A stretch of DNA of 64,000 bases from JBDTNQ01 sp039933635 (lineage in GTDB: Bacteria; Acidobacteriota; Vicinamibacteria; Vicinamibacterales; SCN-69-37): assembly GCA_039933635.1 (NCBI GenBank), contig JBDTNQ010000004.1:1-64000 (forward strand), given 5' to 3'. The notes under the pieces are model-generated. The model ran no database searches. It was not told the DNA's origin and was given only the letters and a program-made list of their open reading frames with translations. The position numbers and the translations under genes were made by a program. Every line of letters starts with the position of its first letter. Position 1 is the stretch's first letter. This document shows positions 1 to 10,027 of the stretch, one piece after another.

Positions 1-246
1 GGACGTTCGACGGTGCTCGGCGGGGCGATCGGTGGCGCGCTGATCCTCGCCACCTGTCTGCTCGTCAGCCTGTCCGACATCCGCCAACTCCGACCGCGCT
101 TCCCGCTGCTCGTCCGCGTCGTATTTCCCAGGTTTGTTGGGCGGCCCTTGCGTGTGTGACGCCGGCTTCTCACCGACCTGGCCTCCGGGACGTGTCCGTG
201 CCGAATCCGACGACTCCGAGGGCTGTTTTGGATCGTGACGGTTCAT
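1..246 (-). CDS. Small hydrophilic, probably disordered protein (C-terminus beyond window edge)
   Basis: The frame is open from an ATG at 246 to base 1, so 82 codons are visible and the C-terminus lies outside the window. The product has no hydrophobic segment and is rich in Pro, Gly, Ser, Glu, Asp, Arg and Gln (it begins MNRHDPKQPSESSDSART), as expected for an intrinsically disordered protein. A strong AAGGAG ribosome site lies at 252-257, five bases before the ATG. A sigma-54 type promoter lies at 271-287. The composition resembles the 71-residue protein at 31635, which also has a sigma-54 type promoter. No family is recognised; a stress-related role is inferred only from the promoter class. 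Confidence 0.7.
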   Translation of the reverse strand, partial: MNRHDPKQPSESSDSARTRPGGQVGEKPASHTQGPPNKPGKYDADEQREARSELADVGQADEQTGGEDQRATDRPAEHRRTS

Positions 247-270
247 GTTGGCTCCTTCACAGGGGAGAGG

Positions 271-287
271 AGCAAAGACGATGCCCG
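271..287 (-). promoter_or_regulatory. Sigma-54 type -24/-12 promoter for the partial gene at 246
   Basis: Read on the minus strand the site is GGGCAT, five bases, TTGCT, with the exact GG-N10-GC spacing of RpoN promoters. The -12 base (272) is 26 nt before the ATG, giving a predicted leader of about 14 nt that just holds the ribosome site. The promoters at 37518 and 43076 have the same geometry. Confidence 0.6.
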
Positions 288-417
288 GATGCGACGATGC
301 GAGCCGTACCTCTGCAGCGGTAGGACGGCTGCCCTCCAAACGGTCATGAGTTCGTCGCCGAGATCGCGCACACTGGGAGAGCGGGATCCCCAGCCGCCGC
401 TCGAGGAGCAGATGCCA

Positions 418-1239
418 ATGACGACGATCACGACGACGGACGGGACACTGATCTATTTCAAGGACTGGGGCGCCGGGCAACCTGTGGTGTTCAGTCACGG
501 TTGGCCGCTGAGCGCCGACGCGTGGGAAGACCAGATGCTGTTCCTCGCGGCCCACGGTTACCGCTGCATCGCACACGACCGGCGTGGCCACGGCCGCTCG
601 AGTCAGCCGTGGAACGGCAACAACATGGACACGTACGCCGATGATCTCGCGGCCCTGGTCGAGACGCTGGACCTGCGGAACGCGATTCACGTCGGGCATT
701 CCACGGGTGGGGGAGAAGTCGCGCGGTACATCGGGCGCCACGGCACGTCGCGAGTGGCGAAGGTGGTCCTGATCGGCGCCGTTCCACCATTGATGCTGAA
801 GACTGCGGAGAACCCCGGGGGGCTGCCCATGGACGTCTTCGATGGCATCCGTGCTGGCGTGCACGCCGATCGCTCGCAGTTCTTCAAGGACCTGAGCGGC
901 CCGTTCTACGGCGCGAACCGTCCGAATGCGGCGGTGTCGCAGGGCCTGCGCGACTCGTTCTGGATGCAGGGCATGCTCGCCGGTCACAAGGCGGTCGTCG
1001 ACTGCATCCGGGCGTTCTCGGAGACCGACTTCACCAGGGACCTCGAGAAGATCGACGTCCCGACGCTGATCCTGCACGGCGACGATGACCAGATCGTGCC
1101 CGTTGCCGACTCCGCACTGCTGTCCGCGAAGTTGGTGAAGGAATCCACCCTGAAGATCTATCCGGGCGCGCCGCACGGCATGTGCTCGACGTTGAAGGAC
1201 CAGATCAACGCCGACCTCCTCGGGTTCTTCAAGCAATAG
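418..1239 (+). CDS. Alpha/beta hydrolase, cofactor-free chloroperoxidase type
   Basis: A 273-residue cytoplasmic alpha/beta hydrolase of the cofactor-free haloperoxidase/esterase subfamily. The N-terminus has the family signature of a DG-T-I-Y/F-F-K-DWG strand followed by VVFSHGWPLSADAWEDQM. The nucleophile elbow GHSTGG places Ser95, the acid is in HGDDDQIVP (about Asp224), and the histidine is His253 in APHGM. The length is normal for the family. The frame stays open upstream to 235, but GAGGAG at 403-408 lies nine bases before the ATG at 418; ATG 412 is the alternative. The true substrate cannot be read from sequence, since many members act as esterases or perhydrolases. Confidence 0.88.
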   Translation: MTTITTTDGTLIYFKDWGAGQPVVFSHGWPLSADAWEDQMLFLAAHGYRCIAHDRRGHGRSSQPWNGNNMDTYADDLAALVETLDLRNAIHVGHSTGGGEVARYIGRHGTSRVAKVVLIGAVPPLMLKTAENPGGLPMDVFDGIRAGVHADRSQFFKDLSGPFYGANRPNAAVSQGLRDSFWMQGMLAGHKAVVDCIRAFSETDFTRDLEKIDVPTLILHGDDDQIVPVADSALLSAKLVKESTLKIYPGAPHGMCSTLKDQINADLLGFFKQ

Positions 1240-1263
1240 CGACAGGACCGACCGAAAAGAGAA

Positions 1264-1295
1264 ACGGCGACGACTCCCGAGGGAATCGTCGCCGT
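1264..1295 (-). terminator. Rho-independent terminator between convergent genes
   Basis: A perfect 10-bp stem (ACGGCGACGA at 1264-1273 with TCGTCGCCGT at 1286-1295) continues inward through a TCCC/GGGA pairing. On the minus strand it is followed by a T-rich run (CGTTTCTCTTTTC), so it should end the OmpA-like gene and may also act on the convergent hydrolase transcript. Confidence 0.75.
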
Positions 1296-1338
1296 CATGT
1301 GCAGTCGGTGGACCCTGCGGTCCGGCCTGTCCGGGCTA

Positions 1339-2025
1339 TTAGGCCAGGACGCGGATGACCACGCGGCGGTTCTGCGCGCGGTTGTCCTTGCTGTTGTTCG
1401 GCACCGCCGGCTTGTCTTCGCCGTAGCTGATGACGTTGATCCGGTGCAATGGAATCTGGTGCTGCGAGTAGAGATACATCTTGACGGCGTCAGCGCGCTC
1501 CATGCCGATCTTCTCGTTGATCGTCTTGTCGCCGACGTTGTCGGTGTGTCCTTCGATTTCGAAGTAGGCGCCCTTCGGGTCGGCCTTCAGCTGCGAGACC
1601 ATCTCGTCGATGCGCGCCTTTGCCTCATCCGGCAGGGTGGTCTTGCCGAACTTGAAGTTGCCCTGGTTCTCGCTCAGCACCACTTCGTAGACGATCCGCT
1701 TGGAGGCCTTCTCGACTTCCAGCGCCTTCGTGTTGGCCGCGTCGGCCGACTGGCCGGCCGCTGCCGCCTTCTGATCAGCGGTCCGTGCCGCCGAACCCGC
1801 CTGGTCGGCCGCCGTGCCGGCTGCGCCAGCCTTCGTGTCGACCACCGCGATCTTGTCTTCGTTCTGCTTCGTCCGCTGCTGGGTCTCTTCGAGCGACGTG
1901 GAAAGCGTGTCCACCTTGCTGCTCACCTGGCCGACCTGCGTGCGAACGTAGCCCTTCGTAGCACACGCCGTGGAACCGGCCGTGGCCATCGCGAACACCG
2001 TGAGTGCGATCAGTGACTTCTGCAT
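1339..2025 (-). CDS. OmpA-family peptidoglycan-binding lipoprotein
   Basis: A 228-residue outer-membrane lipoprotein. Residues 1-20 form a signal peptide ending in a lipobox-like GSTAC with Cys21 as the probable lipidated residue. Residues 30-105 are an Ala/Gln/Lys/Glu-rich region of heptad character, probably a coiled coil like Lpp or OmpA linkers. The C-terminal half is an OmpA-C/Pal-like domain, shown by EGHTDNVGD, the N-x-x-I-G-x-x-RA helix and the closing NRRVVIRV strand. It should tether the outer membrane to peptidoglycan. A GGAGG ribosome site precedes the start. It lies 20 nt downstream of the VWA gene on the same strand, so the two are probably co-transcribed. Confidence 0.9.
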   Translation of the reverse strand: MQKSLIALTVFAMATAGSTACATKGYVRTQVGQVSSKVDTLSTSLEETQQRTKQNEDKIAVVDTKAGAAGTAADQAGSAARTADQKAAAAGQSADAANTKALEVEKASKRIVYEVVLSENQGNFKFGKTTLPDEAKARIDEMVSQLKADPKGAYFEIEGHTDNVGDKTINEKIGMERADAVKMYLYSQHQIPLHRINVISYGEDKPAVPNNSKDNRAQNRRVVIRVLA

Positions 2026-2046
2026 ACGATCCTCCCTGACTCCTGA

Positions 2047-2979
2047 TTAACGTGCCGATTCGTCCCGGACGATGTATCCGCTTCGAGTGCGCACGACGAG
2101 GTTCTGCTTCGCCGTGCGGAGCTCGATCGGATGCCAACCCGGACGACGATCGGGTTCGAATGCGATCAAATATTGCTGCCGTAACTCCGCCACAATCTGC
2201 TGCGCCGTCCGGGCCGTGTCCTGCGGACCGACCCCCGCGTAAATCTCTCCGCCCGTCCAATGTGCGAGGTTGGCGAGCGGTCCATCGAAGAGCCGCTGAT
2301 AGGCGGCCTCGTCCATGGGCGTTTTGCCATCGCGGTCGAATGGTGAAATGACCACCACCACGTAGACCGGCACATCGATGCTGCTCGCGAGACCGGACAC
2401 TTCCGCCGGGGTCATGCGGCTCGCGTTGTCCGCGCCGTCCGTCAACGCCACGACTGCTCGCCGCTGACCTGCGTGCTCCGCCAGCAAGCGACCCGTTTCG
2501 GCAATCGCGTCGAACAGGGACGTCACGCCAAAGGGACGGCTGATGCCGTCGAACTGCGCGAGGATGTTGCCGGGCGCCGGCGCCATCGGTTGCAGCGCGC
2601 GGAAGCCCTTGTCGAACACATACAGGCCTGCGGAATCCGCCCCCGGCGTGAGCAACCCGACGAGCTGCTGCACGTTGTCGCGCGCCACTTGACGCCGCGC
2701 GGCGACGTCCATGCTGCCGCTGAAGTCCACCAGCAGACCGAGACTCACGGGGGTCGGATCCGACCGCATATCCGTGATCGATCTCAGCTGCCCGGAGTCG
2801 TACAATTGGAAGTCGCTGGGCTTGAGATTCGTGACCGGTCGGCCGCGCTCGGTCCGTACCGTCGCCGACAGCGTCACGCGCTCCACGGCGGACTTGAACA
2901 CCGGGCGGTCAGTCTGCGCCGTCAGCACCACCGGAATGCTGGCTGCGCACACTAGCAAGAGGGAGAGGCCTCGTCGCAT
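2047..2979 (-). CDS. Secreted VWA-domain protein, Acidobacteria type
   Basis: A 310-residue exported protein. A signal peptide (residues 1-21) is followed by a short beta domain containing V-T-N-L-K-x-x-D-F, which is typical of the VWFA-related Acidobacterial family (TIGR03436 type). The VWA domain holds a nearly complete metal-ion adhesion site: DFSGS (Asp85, Ser87, Ser89), Thr153 and Asp181 in TDGADN. Such proteins bind partners through a divalent metal, but the partner is unknown here. The C-terminus (RQQYLIAFEPDRRPGWHPI onward) is the strand pattern common to the family. The start lies close behind a G-rich run. It is the first gene of a likely two-gene unit with the OmpA-like lipoprotein. 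Confidence 0.88.
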   Translation of the reverse strand: MRRGLSLLLVCAASIPVVLTAQTDRPVFKSAVERVTLSATVRTERGRPVTNLKPSDFQLYDSGQLRSITDMRSDPTPVSLGLLVDFSGSMDVAARRQVARDNVQQLVGLLTPGADSAGLYVFDKGFRALQPMAPAPGNILAQFDGISRPFGVTSLFDAIAETGRLLAEHAGQRRAVVALTDGADNASRMTPAEVSGLASSIDVPVYVVVVISPFDRDGKTPMDEAAYQRLFDGPLANLAHWTGGEIYAGVGPQDTARTAQQIVAELRQQYLIAFEPDRRPGWHPIELRTAKQNLVVRTRSGYIVRDESAR

Positions 2980-3196
2980 GCCCCCCTATACTTCAACTTC
3001 CTTGCCAACACGCCGACGCATCGGAAAGGCCCATGTTTATTGAAAGTTTCGCGGACGGGGGCAAGCGTGTGTAAGAGTTACTTGACTATGGATAGCGAAA
3101 GTTTGACGCTACAGGCCGCCAATGGACTGGATTAGGGCAATCAGCTTCGCCCGAACGACGTCGGCGGGCGTCACTCCTCCCTCTCGCGCACTCTCA

Positions 3197-4015
3197 ATGT
3201 CCCGCGTCGTCTTCGTGGTGACCGTGGGGATGGCCGCGATGGCCCAGAGCAAGGCGCCCGATCCGGTCGTCCAGGCACGGCAGCTGTACAACGACCAGAA
3301 GTACGACGAAGCCATCCGGCGCGCCACCGAGGCCCTGGCGACGCCGGCGCTGAAGTCTCCCGCGGCGCTCGTGATCGCGCGGGCCCACCTCGAGCGGTTT
3401 CGCCAATCGTCGGATGCGACAGATCTACCGGCGGCTCGCACGGCGCTCAAGACCGTCATCGTCGACGGGTTGTCCGCCCGTGACCGCGTCGATCTGATGG
3501 TGGCGCTGGGTGAAGCGATGTACTTCGACGACGAATACGGCACCGACGATCGGTTCAGCGCCGCAGCCGAGCAGTTCGAGGTCGCCCTCGACCATGCGGA
3601 CGTGCTCGATGCGAAGAGCCGCGATCTGCTGTTCGACTGGTGGGCGAGTGCACTCGATCGCCAGGCGCAGCAGGACGGCGAAACCGGCCGGGCCGCGCTC
3701 TACGCGCGTGTGCAGAAGGGCGCGGAACGCGAACTCGTGCGCGACGACACCGCCGCTTCGGCTTCCTACTGGCTTGCCGCCGCGTCGCGAGGCGTGAACG
3801 ACCTCACGCGCGCCATTGGCGCCGCGTCTGCCGCATGGGTGAGAGCCGGTACGCTTGGTGCGCGCGGTGTGACCCTGCGCGAAGATCTGGACCGCCTTAT
3901 GCGACAGGTGATCCTGCCGGAACGCGCGCGCGAACTCTCCGTCGGCACCAGCCCGAAGCCGACGTTCGCGATTCTGGAAGAGCAGTGGCAGCGGCTGACT
4001 GAGCAGTGGCGGTGA
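3197..4015 (+). CDS. Exported TPR-like repeat protein of unknown role
   Basis: From the ATG at 3197 the product has 272 residues: a short hydrophobic signal-like segment (MSRVVFVVTVGMAAMA) and then an all-helical body with TPR character (ARQLYNDQKYDEAIRRATEAL). A longer frame opens at 3122, but it would place 25 polar residues before the signal segment and has no better ribosome site. TPR folds mediate protein contacts; no specific partner is visible. The gene is convergent with the lipoprotein gene at 4038, which ends 22 nt away. Confidence 0.65.
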   Translation: MSRVVFVVTVGMAAMAQSKAPDPVVQARQLYNDQKYDEAIRRATEALATPALKSPAALVIARAHLERFRQSSDATDLPAARTALKTVIVDGLSARDRVDLMVALGEAMYFDDEYGTDDRFSAAAEQFEVALDHADVLDAKSRDLLFDWWASALDRQAQQDGETGRAALYARVQKGAERELVRDDTAASASYWLAAASRGVNDLTRAIGAASAAWVRAGTLGARGVTLREDLDRLMRQVILPERARELSVGTSPKPTFAILEEQWQRLTEQWR

Positions 4016-4037
4016 GTCGGCCGGTGCACGACCGGCG

Positions 4038-4577
4038 TTAGCCTTTTCCCAACATCCTCGCGATGTCAGCGGCCTTGTTGGCCACGGCTTCCGCGAAGGC
4101 GTACTTTCGGGCCTTGAGGTTGTTTTCGGCCTGCTGGATGAACGCGCGAGCCTGGTCGAACTGTTTGCGGGCCTCAGGGCCGAGTTCAACGTATTTGACG
4201 TTGTCCAATCCCTGCTTCGCCACCGCCAGCGTCGCCTGAATCTTCTGTTCCACCTGGCTCGTCTGCGTGGTCGTCTGGATGACCGGGGGCGGCGTTGCCT
4301 CGACCGGGGCGGCCGCCGTCGCCGGCACGGGCGTGGGCGCCGGCCTGGCGACGGTTTCGCGTGGCCTTACGGGAGCTGGAGGCGGCACGGGCGTCTCCGT
4401 CGCCACCGCGGGCTCGGGCTCCGGTTCCGGCAGGTCGACGGGCACCAACTGCCGTTCGGGCGGTGCGGGGATCGCCAGCGCAATGGCCGGCACGGGCGAC
4501 TTCGGCTGCAAGTGCGAGCACGCCGTGAAGCCGACCAGCAGGCCGATCGCACACGCGTAGCGGAGGCTGCGGATCAC
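4038..4577 (-). CDS. Pro-rich lipoprotein with DUF4398-like helical tail
   Basis: A GTG start at 4577 gives 179 residues. There is a signal peptide with an FTAC lipobox-like site, then a long Pro/Ala/Val/Glu linker (about residues 25-100) suited to spanning the periplasm. The C-terminal helical domain contains ELGPEARKQFDQARAFIQ and the repeated A-x-x-x-A spacing of DUF4398-type lipoproteins. The start lies only 7 nt after the stop of the histidine kinase gene, so it is probably translated from the same mRNA as the two-component pair and could be a target or accessory of that system. No clear ribosome site is seen, which fits translational coupling. The frame extends upstream, but that part overlaps the kinase and looks non-coding. 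Confidence 0.72.
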   Translation of the reverse strand: MIRSLRYACAIGLLVGFTACSHLQPKSPVPAIALAIPAPPERQLVPVDLPEPEPEPAVATETPVPPPAPVRPRETVARPAPTPVPATAAAPVEATPPPVIQTTTQTSQVEQKIQATLAVAKQGLDNVKYVELGPEARKQFDQARAFIQQAENNLKARKYAFAEAVANKAADIARMLGKG

Positions 4578-4584
4578 ACGAATA

Positions 4585-6480
4585 TTATGACGCAGAAAGG
4601 GCTCGCGTCGGCCCGGGAATGGGCTCGTCCTGCAGGCCCAGAATGCCCGAAGAGGCGCGTCGTGCGGAAAGCGGCGCCTCGCGAAGGAGGACCCGGAACG
4701 TGGTGCCGTGGCCCGGTGACGACTGGACTTCAATTTCCCCGTCGTGCAGCTGGATCGTGCGGTAGACCAATGACAGCCCGATGCCGGAGCCGTGTTCTTT
4801 CGTCGTGAAATACAGATCGAAGATCCGCGCGAGGTTCTCCGGCGCAATCCCGACGCCGCTGTCCTCGAACACGACCGCAATCTGGTGGGAGGGCGTCCGG
4901 CTCGCGGCAATGCGCAGGCGTCCGCCGGTCGGCATCGCCTGACACGCGTTCAGCGCCAGATTCAGAAACGCCTGCTGCAGCATGCCCGAATCGGCGCTGG
5001 CCGGGGGCAGATCGGTCGGGAACTCGAGCCGCACGTCGATGTTGTGCGCACTGGCCTCCGCCGAAATGATCGGCATGAGCCGCTCGATGAGCGGCGGGAT
5101 GTCGACGGGTAGCAGCTGCAGATCCTCAGGCCGCGTGAATTTCAGGAAGCCCTGCACGACCTCATCCAGTCGCCGAACCTGCGTGGTGATCACCGCCACG
5201 TGCTCCAGCGCATCCGGCAGGTCACCGACCTGCATCTTCAGCAACTCAAGGTGAATCATCGTCGCGTTGAGCGGGTTCTTCACCTCGTGCGCAATGCCGG
5301 CTGACAGGCGTCCGAGCGCGGCGAGCTTGCGCGAGTAGCTGAGCGTCGACTCGACCTGGCTGAGATAGGCGAGGTTGCGCGCGACCAGCATGACGCCGAG
5401 GAGGTCGCCGTCGGCGTCTTCGACCGGATGCACCACGACGAGCCGGCTGCCGCCGTTCGGCACCTCCACGGTCAGCGGATCGAGCGACGTGCGTGACGCC
5501 AGCACGGACTCCACGGCCTTGCGGTAGGGATGGTCGGCGGGCAGGAGTTGATCCAGCGGCCCCGACTCGGCCTGCAACACCGGCTGCATCGCGGGATTCG
5601 CAAACAGCAGCGCGCCGGTCGGGCTGAACAGGGCGACGGCATCTTCGAGGTTGTCGACGACCGACTCCAGCGTCGCGCGCTGTCCTTCGAGCTCTTCGCG
5701 ATCGGCGGCCAGTCTCGCGCTGACGGCCTTGAACGAGTCGCCAAGATCCGCGAGTTCCGCATCGTCCGGCAGATCGACATTGACGTCGAGCTCGCCTCGA
5801 CCCAGACGTGCCAAACCGGTACGGATGACGTGGATGGGACGCAGCGTCAATTGGGCCAGCAGCATCGCCACGAAGACCGCGAGCGCGATGGCGCCCGCGG
5901 TCGTCACGAGGGGCGTCTGCATCTGCTTCTCGAGCTCGCCACGGAGCAGGAGCGTCGAGATGCCGACTCGGACCGTGCCGAGCTCCGTCGTCCCGAGCAC
6001 GAACGGCTTGCGGAACTCGAGCGTCTTGCCGTCCTTCGTGTAGATCGCGCGCAGCTTCGCGACAGGGCCCTGGGCCAGGACGGGATCGATGAAATCCACG
6101 GGATCGTTGAGGTAGGTGCCGTTCAACGAAGGCGTGCTGTGCCGGATCACCTTGCCGTCGGTGTTCACGATTGCCGCGTACAGCACATTGTTGTCGACCA
6201 GGCTGCCTTCGAGGATGTCCTGCAGGCCGGAGTCGCCGGCGAGCGCCGCCAGCACGCGCGCCTGAGGGCTGTCCAACGCGGCCGTATCCGCGCTCGCCTC
6301 GTTACCGACGCCGTTGATGCGGTTGTAGGCCATGTCGGCCACGAGAGCCGCGCGTGCGCGCGCCTGCCCGAGCCACATGTTGGCGAGCGAGGCGACGTAC
6401 CAGACGCTCACCAGGATCACGGCCAGCGTGACCGTCGCGGTGACCGCGAACACCTGCTTGGTCTTGATGCTGAACGGCAT
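4585..6480 (-). CDS. NtrB-type sensor histidine kinase
   Basis: A 631-residue membrane sensor kinase. Transmembrane helices lie near residues 10-32 and 192-212 and flank a periplasmic sensor region of about 155 residues. HAMP follows (about 212-265), then a PAS domain (about 272-372), then a HisKA domain with phosphorylatable His398 in GIAHEVKNPLNA. The HATPase domain is complete: N-box Asn511 (LALNACQAMP), DSGVGI, and FTTKEHGSGIGLSLV. This is the architecture of kinases paired with NtrC-type activators, and the gene lies 11 nt after one. It should autophosphorylate and pass the phosphate to the receiver at 6492-7889. The stimulus is unknown. Confidence 0.92.
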   Translation of the reverse strand: MPFSIKTKQVFAVTATVTLAVILVSVWYVASLANMWLGQARARAALVADMAYNRINGVGNEASADTAALDSPQARVLAALAGDSGLQDILEGSLVDNNVLYAAIVNTDGKVIRHSTPSLNGTYLNDPVDFIDPVLAQGPVAKLRAIYTKDGKTLEFRKPFVLGTTELGTVRVGISTLLLRGELEKQMQTPLVTTAGAIALAVFVAMLLAQLTLRPIHVIRTGLARLGRGELDVNVDLPDDAELADLGDSFKAVSARLAADREELEGQRATLESVVDNLEDAVALFSPTGALLFANPAMQPVLQAESGPLDQLLPADHPYRKAVESVLASRTSLDPLTVEVPNGGSRLVVVHPVEDADGDLLGVMLVARNLAYLSQVESTLSYSRKLAALGRLSAGIAHEVKNPLNATMIHLELLKMQVGDLPDALEHVAVITTQVRRLDEVVQGFLKFTRPEDLQLLPVDIPPLIERLMPIISAEASAHNIDVRLEFPTDLPPASADSGMLQQAFLNLALNACQAMPTGGRLRIAASRTPSHQIAVVFEDSGVGIAPENLARIFDLYFTTKEHGSGIGLSLVYRTIQLHDGEIEVQSSPGHGTTFRVLLREAPLSARRASSGILGLQDEPIPGPTRALSAS

Positions 6481-6491
6481 GGTGGCCCGTC

Positions 6492-7889
<1,398 letters not shown>

Positions 7890-8028
7890 TTATGCCTCAA
7901 CTGATTGTGTGGCAGGAGTGCTCGCTCACGCCAGCCATCTCGTGATCGCGCCGGTCCTGCCTGCGGCGCGCACCGGTCCACGGCGTCTGGATTGCGACCG
8001 GTTGCCGTGGACGGATCCAGCAGGCGGG

Positions 8029-9177
8029 TCAGTCGCCTTGCCGGCCAGACAGGACTTTGTCGTAGTACGCCTCGTACTTCGGAACGACGACGCTCGTGCA
8101 GAACCGTTGCCGGACATCGGCGGCCGCGGCGCGCCCGATCTGCTTGCGCCGATCCGGGTTCGTCAGCAGCGTGATCCCGCGCTCCGCCATGCCTCCGACG
8201 TCATCCGGATCGCAGATGAAGCCGGTGACGCCGTCCTGAATGACCTCGGGAAGTCCGCCCACGCGCGAGGCGATCACGGGCACCTCGCACGCCATCGCCT
8301 CGAGGGCGGCGAGGCCGAAACTCTCCTGGGCCGAGGGCAGCAGGAACAGGTCCGATGCGGACAGCCACGACACGATGTCGTGCTGTTCGCCGACGAAGTC
8401 GACGACGTCCGTGAGGCCGTTTTCCTGCACCTGCCGTTCGACGGCGGTCCGGTCCGGACCATCCCCGACCATCACGAGCCTCGCACGCACCTGTTCACGA
8501 ATCCGTTGAAAGATGTCGACGACGAGGCCGACGCGCTTGACCGATCGGAAGTTCGACACGTGCGTGATGAGCGCGTCGCACTCATCGGGCGGGCACAGGC
8601 GGTGGCGCAATGATGGGTCCGGCTGCCGGCGGTATTCGTCCGTGTCGAGAAAGTTCGGGATCACCTCGATGTCGCGGCCGACGCCAAACGCGGCAATGGT
8701 GTCGCGCTTGAGGCTCTGCGACACGCTCGTGATCCCGTGTGACGCCTGAATCGAAAAACCGACCACGCTGGCGAACGACGGATCGCTGCCGACGAGCGTG
8801 ATGTCGGTGCCGTGGAGCGTCGTGACCGTCCGCGGCGTGCGGCCGCCATCGGCCCGGAGGATGTCGTGCGCGAGGTACGCCGCGGTCGCGTGTGGGACGG
8901 CATAGTGGGCGTGGATGATGTCCAGCCGATGACGTCTGGAAATCCGCACGAGCGTGTTCGTCAGAGCCAGCAGGTATTGCGGTTCCTGAAACAGCGGATA
9001 GCTCGGGATATCCACGCGCTCGAAGGTCAGGCCCGGCGTGCCCCAGCGCCAGCGGAAGGGCAGTTCCGCGCTCACCAGGTGGATGTCGTGACCCCGCGCA
9101 GCCAACGCGTGCGCCAACTCCGTGGCCACCACGCCGCTGCCGCCGACCGAGGCATAACAGACGATCGCAATTCTCAT
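8029..9177 (-). CDS. bshA: BshA: N-acetyl-alpha-D-glucosaminyl L-malate synthase
   Basis: A GT4-family retaining glycosyltransferase of 382 residues. Hallmarks are the N-terminal G-G-S-G-V-V-A-T-E-L loop after CYASVGGSG, HAHYAVPHA, LHGTD, the VSNFRSVKR donor-site segment, and QESFGLAALEAMACEVPV. The gene overlaps the upstream deacetylase gene by 4 nt (ATGA). BshA joins GlcNAc from UDP-GlcNAc to L-malate, the first step of bacillithiol synthesis, and BshB1 then deacetylates the product. No BshC ligase is present in the window, so the final cysteine step must be encoded elsewhere if bacillithiol is made. Confidence 0.9.
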   Translation of the reverse strand: MRIAIVCYASVGGSGVVATELAHALAARGHDIHLVSAELPFRWRWGTPGLTFERVDIPSYPLFQEPQYLLALTNTLVRISRRHRLDIIHAHYAVPHATAAYLAHDILRADGGRTPRTVTTLHGTDITLVGSDPSFASVVGFSIQASHGITSVSQSLKRDTIAAFGVGRDIEVIPNFLDTDEYRRQPDPSLRHRLCPPDECDALITHVSNFRSVKRVGLVVDIFQRIREQVRARLVMVGDGPDRTAVERQVQENGLTDVVDFVGEQHDIVSWLSASDLFLLPSAQESFGLAALEAMACEVPVIASRVGGLPEVIQDGVTGFICDPDDVGGMAERGITLLTNPDRRKQIGRAAAADVRQRFCTSVVVPKYEAYYDKVLSGRQGD

Positions 9178-9872
9178 GGAACCTGCCGGAGCAATGAACT
9201 GCGCGCGATGGGTTCGCGGACGACGATCCCTTCGGCGAACGCGACGCCAATCTGAGCGCCGAACTGTGCGTCGCGGCTCTCCACCAACTGCTGGAACGAT
9301 GTGGCCGTCAGCCGCGTGTTCACCGCGTCACGCCCGGCGGGCGCGAACTGCGAGCGATGACAGGCCAGCGCCGCGCGCTTCGTGTCGTAGTGCGCCGACA
9401 CGTCCACGACGAACGACGGCGCCGTCGAATCGTTGATGAAGTACTGGCAGATCCAGTCGGGGCGCCACGCCTCGTGGCTCGTGAGGAACCGGCGAAGGCC
9501 GCTGCGAAACGCCGCAACGGTGAGCGTTTGATTGGCGGCCATGTGATCGGGATGGCGGTCGTTCCCGTAGGGGATGGCGACGGTGCGCGGCCGGTGCTGC
9601 CGAATGAGAGCCACGGCCGAGGGCATGACGTCGAGGCCGATCCCGCCGTCAGGCCAGCCCAGGTTCTCGCGCCATTTCACCCCGAGCAACCGCGCGGCTT
9701 CCTGCGCCTCGAGGCGGCGTTCGTCCGGTGTGCCGTTGCTGCCGAGTTCGCCAGCGGTCAGATCGCACAGGCCGACGCTGTAGCCTTCGGCCACGTGTCG
9801 GGCAATGGTGCCGGCCAAGCCGATTTCAAGGTCGTCTGGATGGGGTCCGAACACCAGGAGGTCGAGGGACAT
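9174..9872 (-). CDS. bshB1: BshB1: bacillithiol-pathway LmbE/PIG-L zinc deacetylase
   Basis: A 232-residue zinc-dependent deacetylase. The N-terminal motif GPHPDDLEIG supplies His11 and the Asp13/Asp14 metal/catalytic pair, and the second metal motif is RHPDHMAAN. DLTAGELGSNGT is characteristic of the BshB1 branch. It removes the acetyl group from GlcNAc-malate. It is first in a two-gene operon, and its stop overlaps the bshA start by 4 nt, implying translational coupling. The pairing makes the bacillithiol assignment much safer than either gene alone. Confidence 0.9.
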   Translation of the reverse strand: MSLDLLVFGPHPDDLEIGLAGTIARHVAEGYSVGLCDLTAGELGSNGTPDERRLEAQEAARLLGVKWRENLGWPDGGIGLDVMPSAVALIRQHRPRTVAIPYGNDRHPDHMAANQTLTVAAFRSGLRRFLTSHEAWRPDWICQYFINDSTAPSFVVDVSAHYDTKRAALACHRSQFAPAGRDAVNTRLTATSFQQLVESRDAQFGAQIGVAFAEGIVVREPIARSSLLRQVP

Positions 9873-9905
9873 GAAGGACTAGCTTATCCCTGGACGCGAT
9901 TTCCA

Positions 9906-9931
9906 AGCCCCGGACCTGAAGGTCCGGGGCT
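9906..9931. repeat. Palindromic intergenic hairpin, family A
   Basis: A perfect 12-bp inverted repeat (AGCCCCGGACCT and AGGTCCGGGGCT) with a 2-nt centre, upstream of bshB1. Copies or relatives lie at 27451-27473 and, degraded, at 21750-21777. It is not followed by a T-run, so a simple terminator is less likely than a REP-like mobile palindrome. Confidence 0.7.
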
Positions 9932-9985
9932 CCGTACGGAAAATCACCGAAGGCTGGATTGAGACCGGGGTTGAAAGGGCGGATC

Positions 9986-10022
9986 AGGAGACCGGGTGTT
10001 GACGTGCCACACCCGGTCTCCT
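9986..10022 (-). terminator. Hairpin family B, probable terminator of the lectin-like gene
   Basis: A perfect 14-bp stem (AGGAGACCGGGTGT at 9986-9999 with its complement at 10009-10022) and a 9-nt loop, five bases past the stop of the minus-strand gene at 10028. Almost the same hairpin in the opposite orientation, with a loop differing by one base, lies at 31851-31886. Confidence 0.7.
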
Positions 10023-10027
10023 GTGGG

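Noticed and set aside
1297..2016. A 239-residue plus-strand frame opposite the OmpA-like gene
   Set aside because: The minus strand carries a lipobox, an OmpA domain and a ribosome site; this frame carries none.
9306..9962. Plus-strand frames opposite bshB1
   Set aside because: Antisense shadows of a gene with a full zinc-deacetylase motif set.
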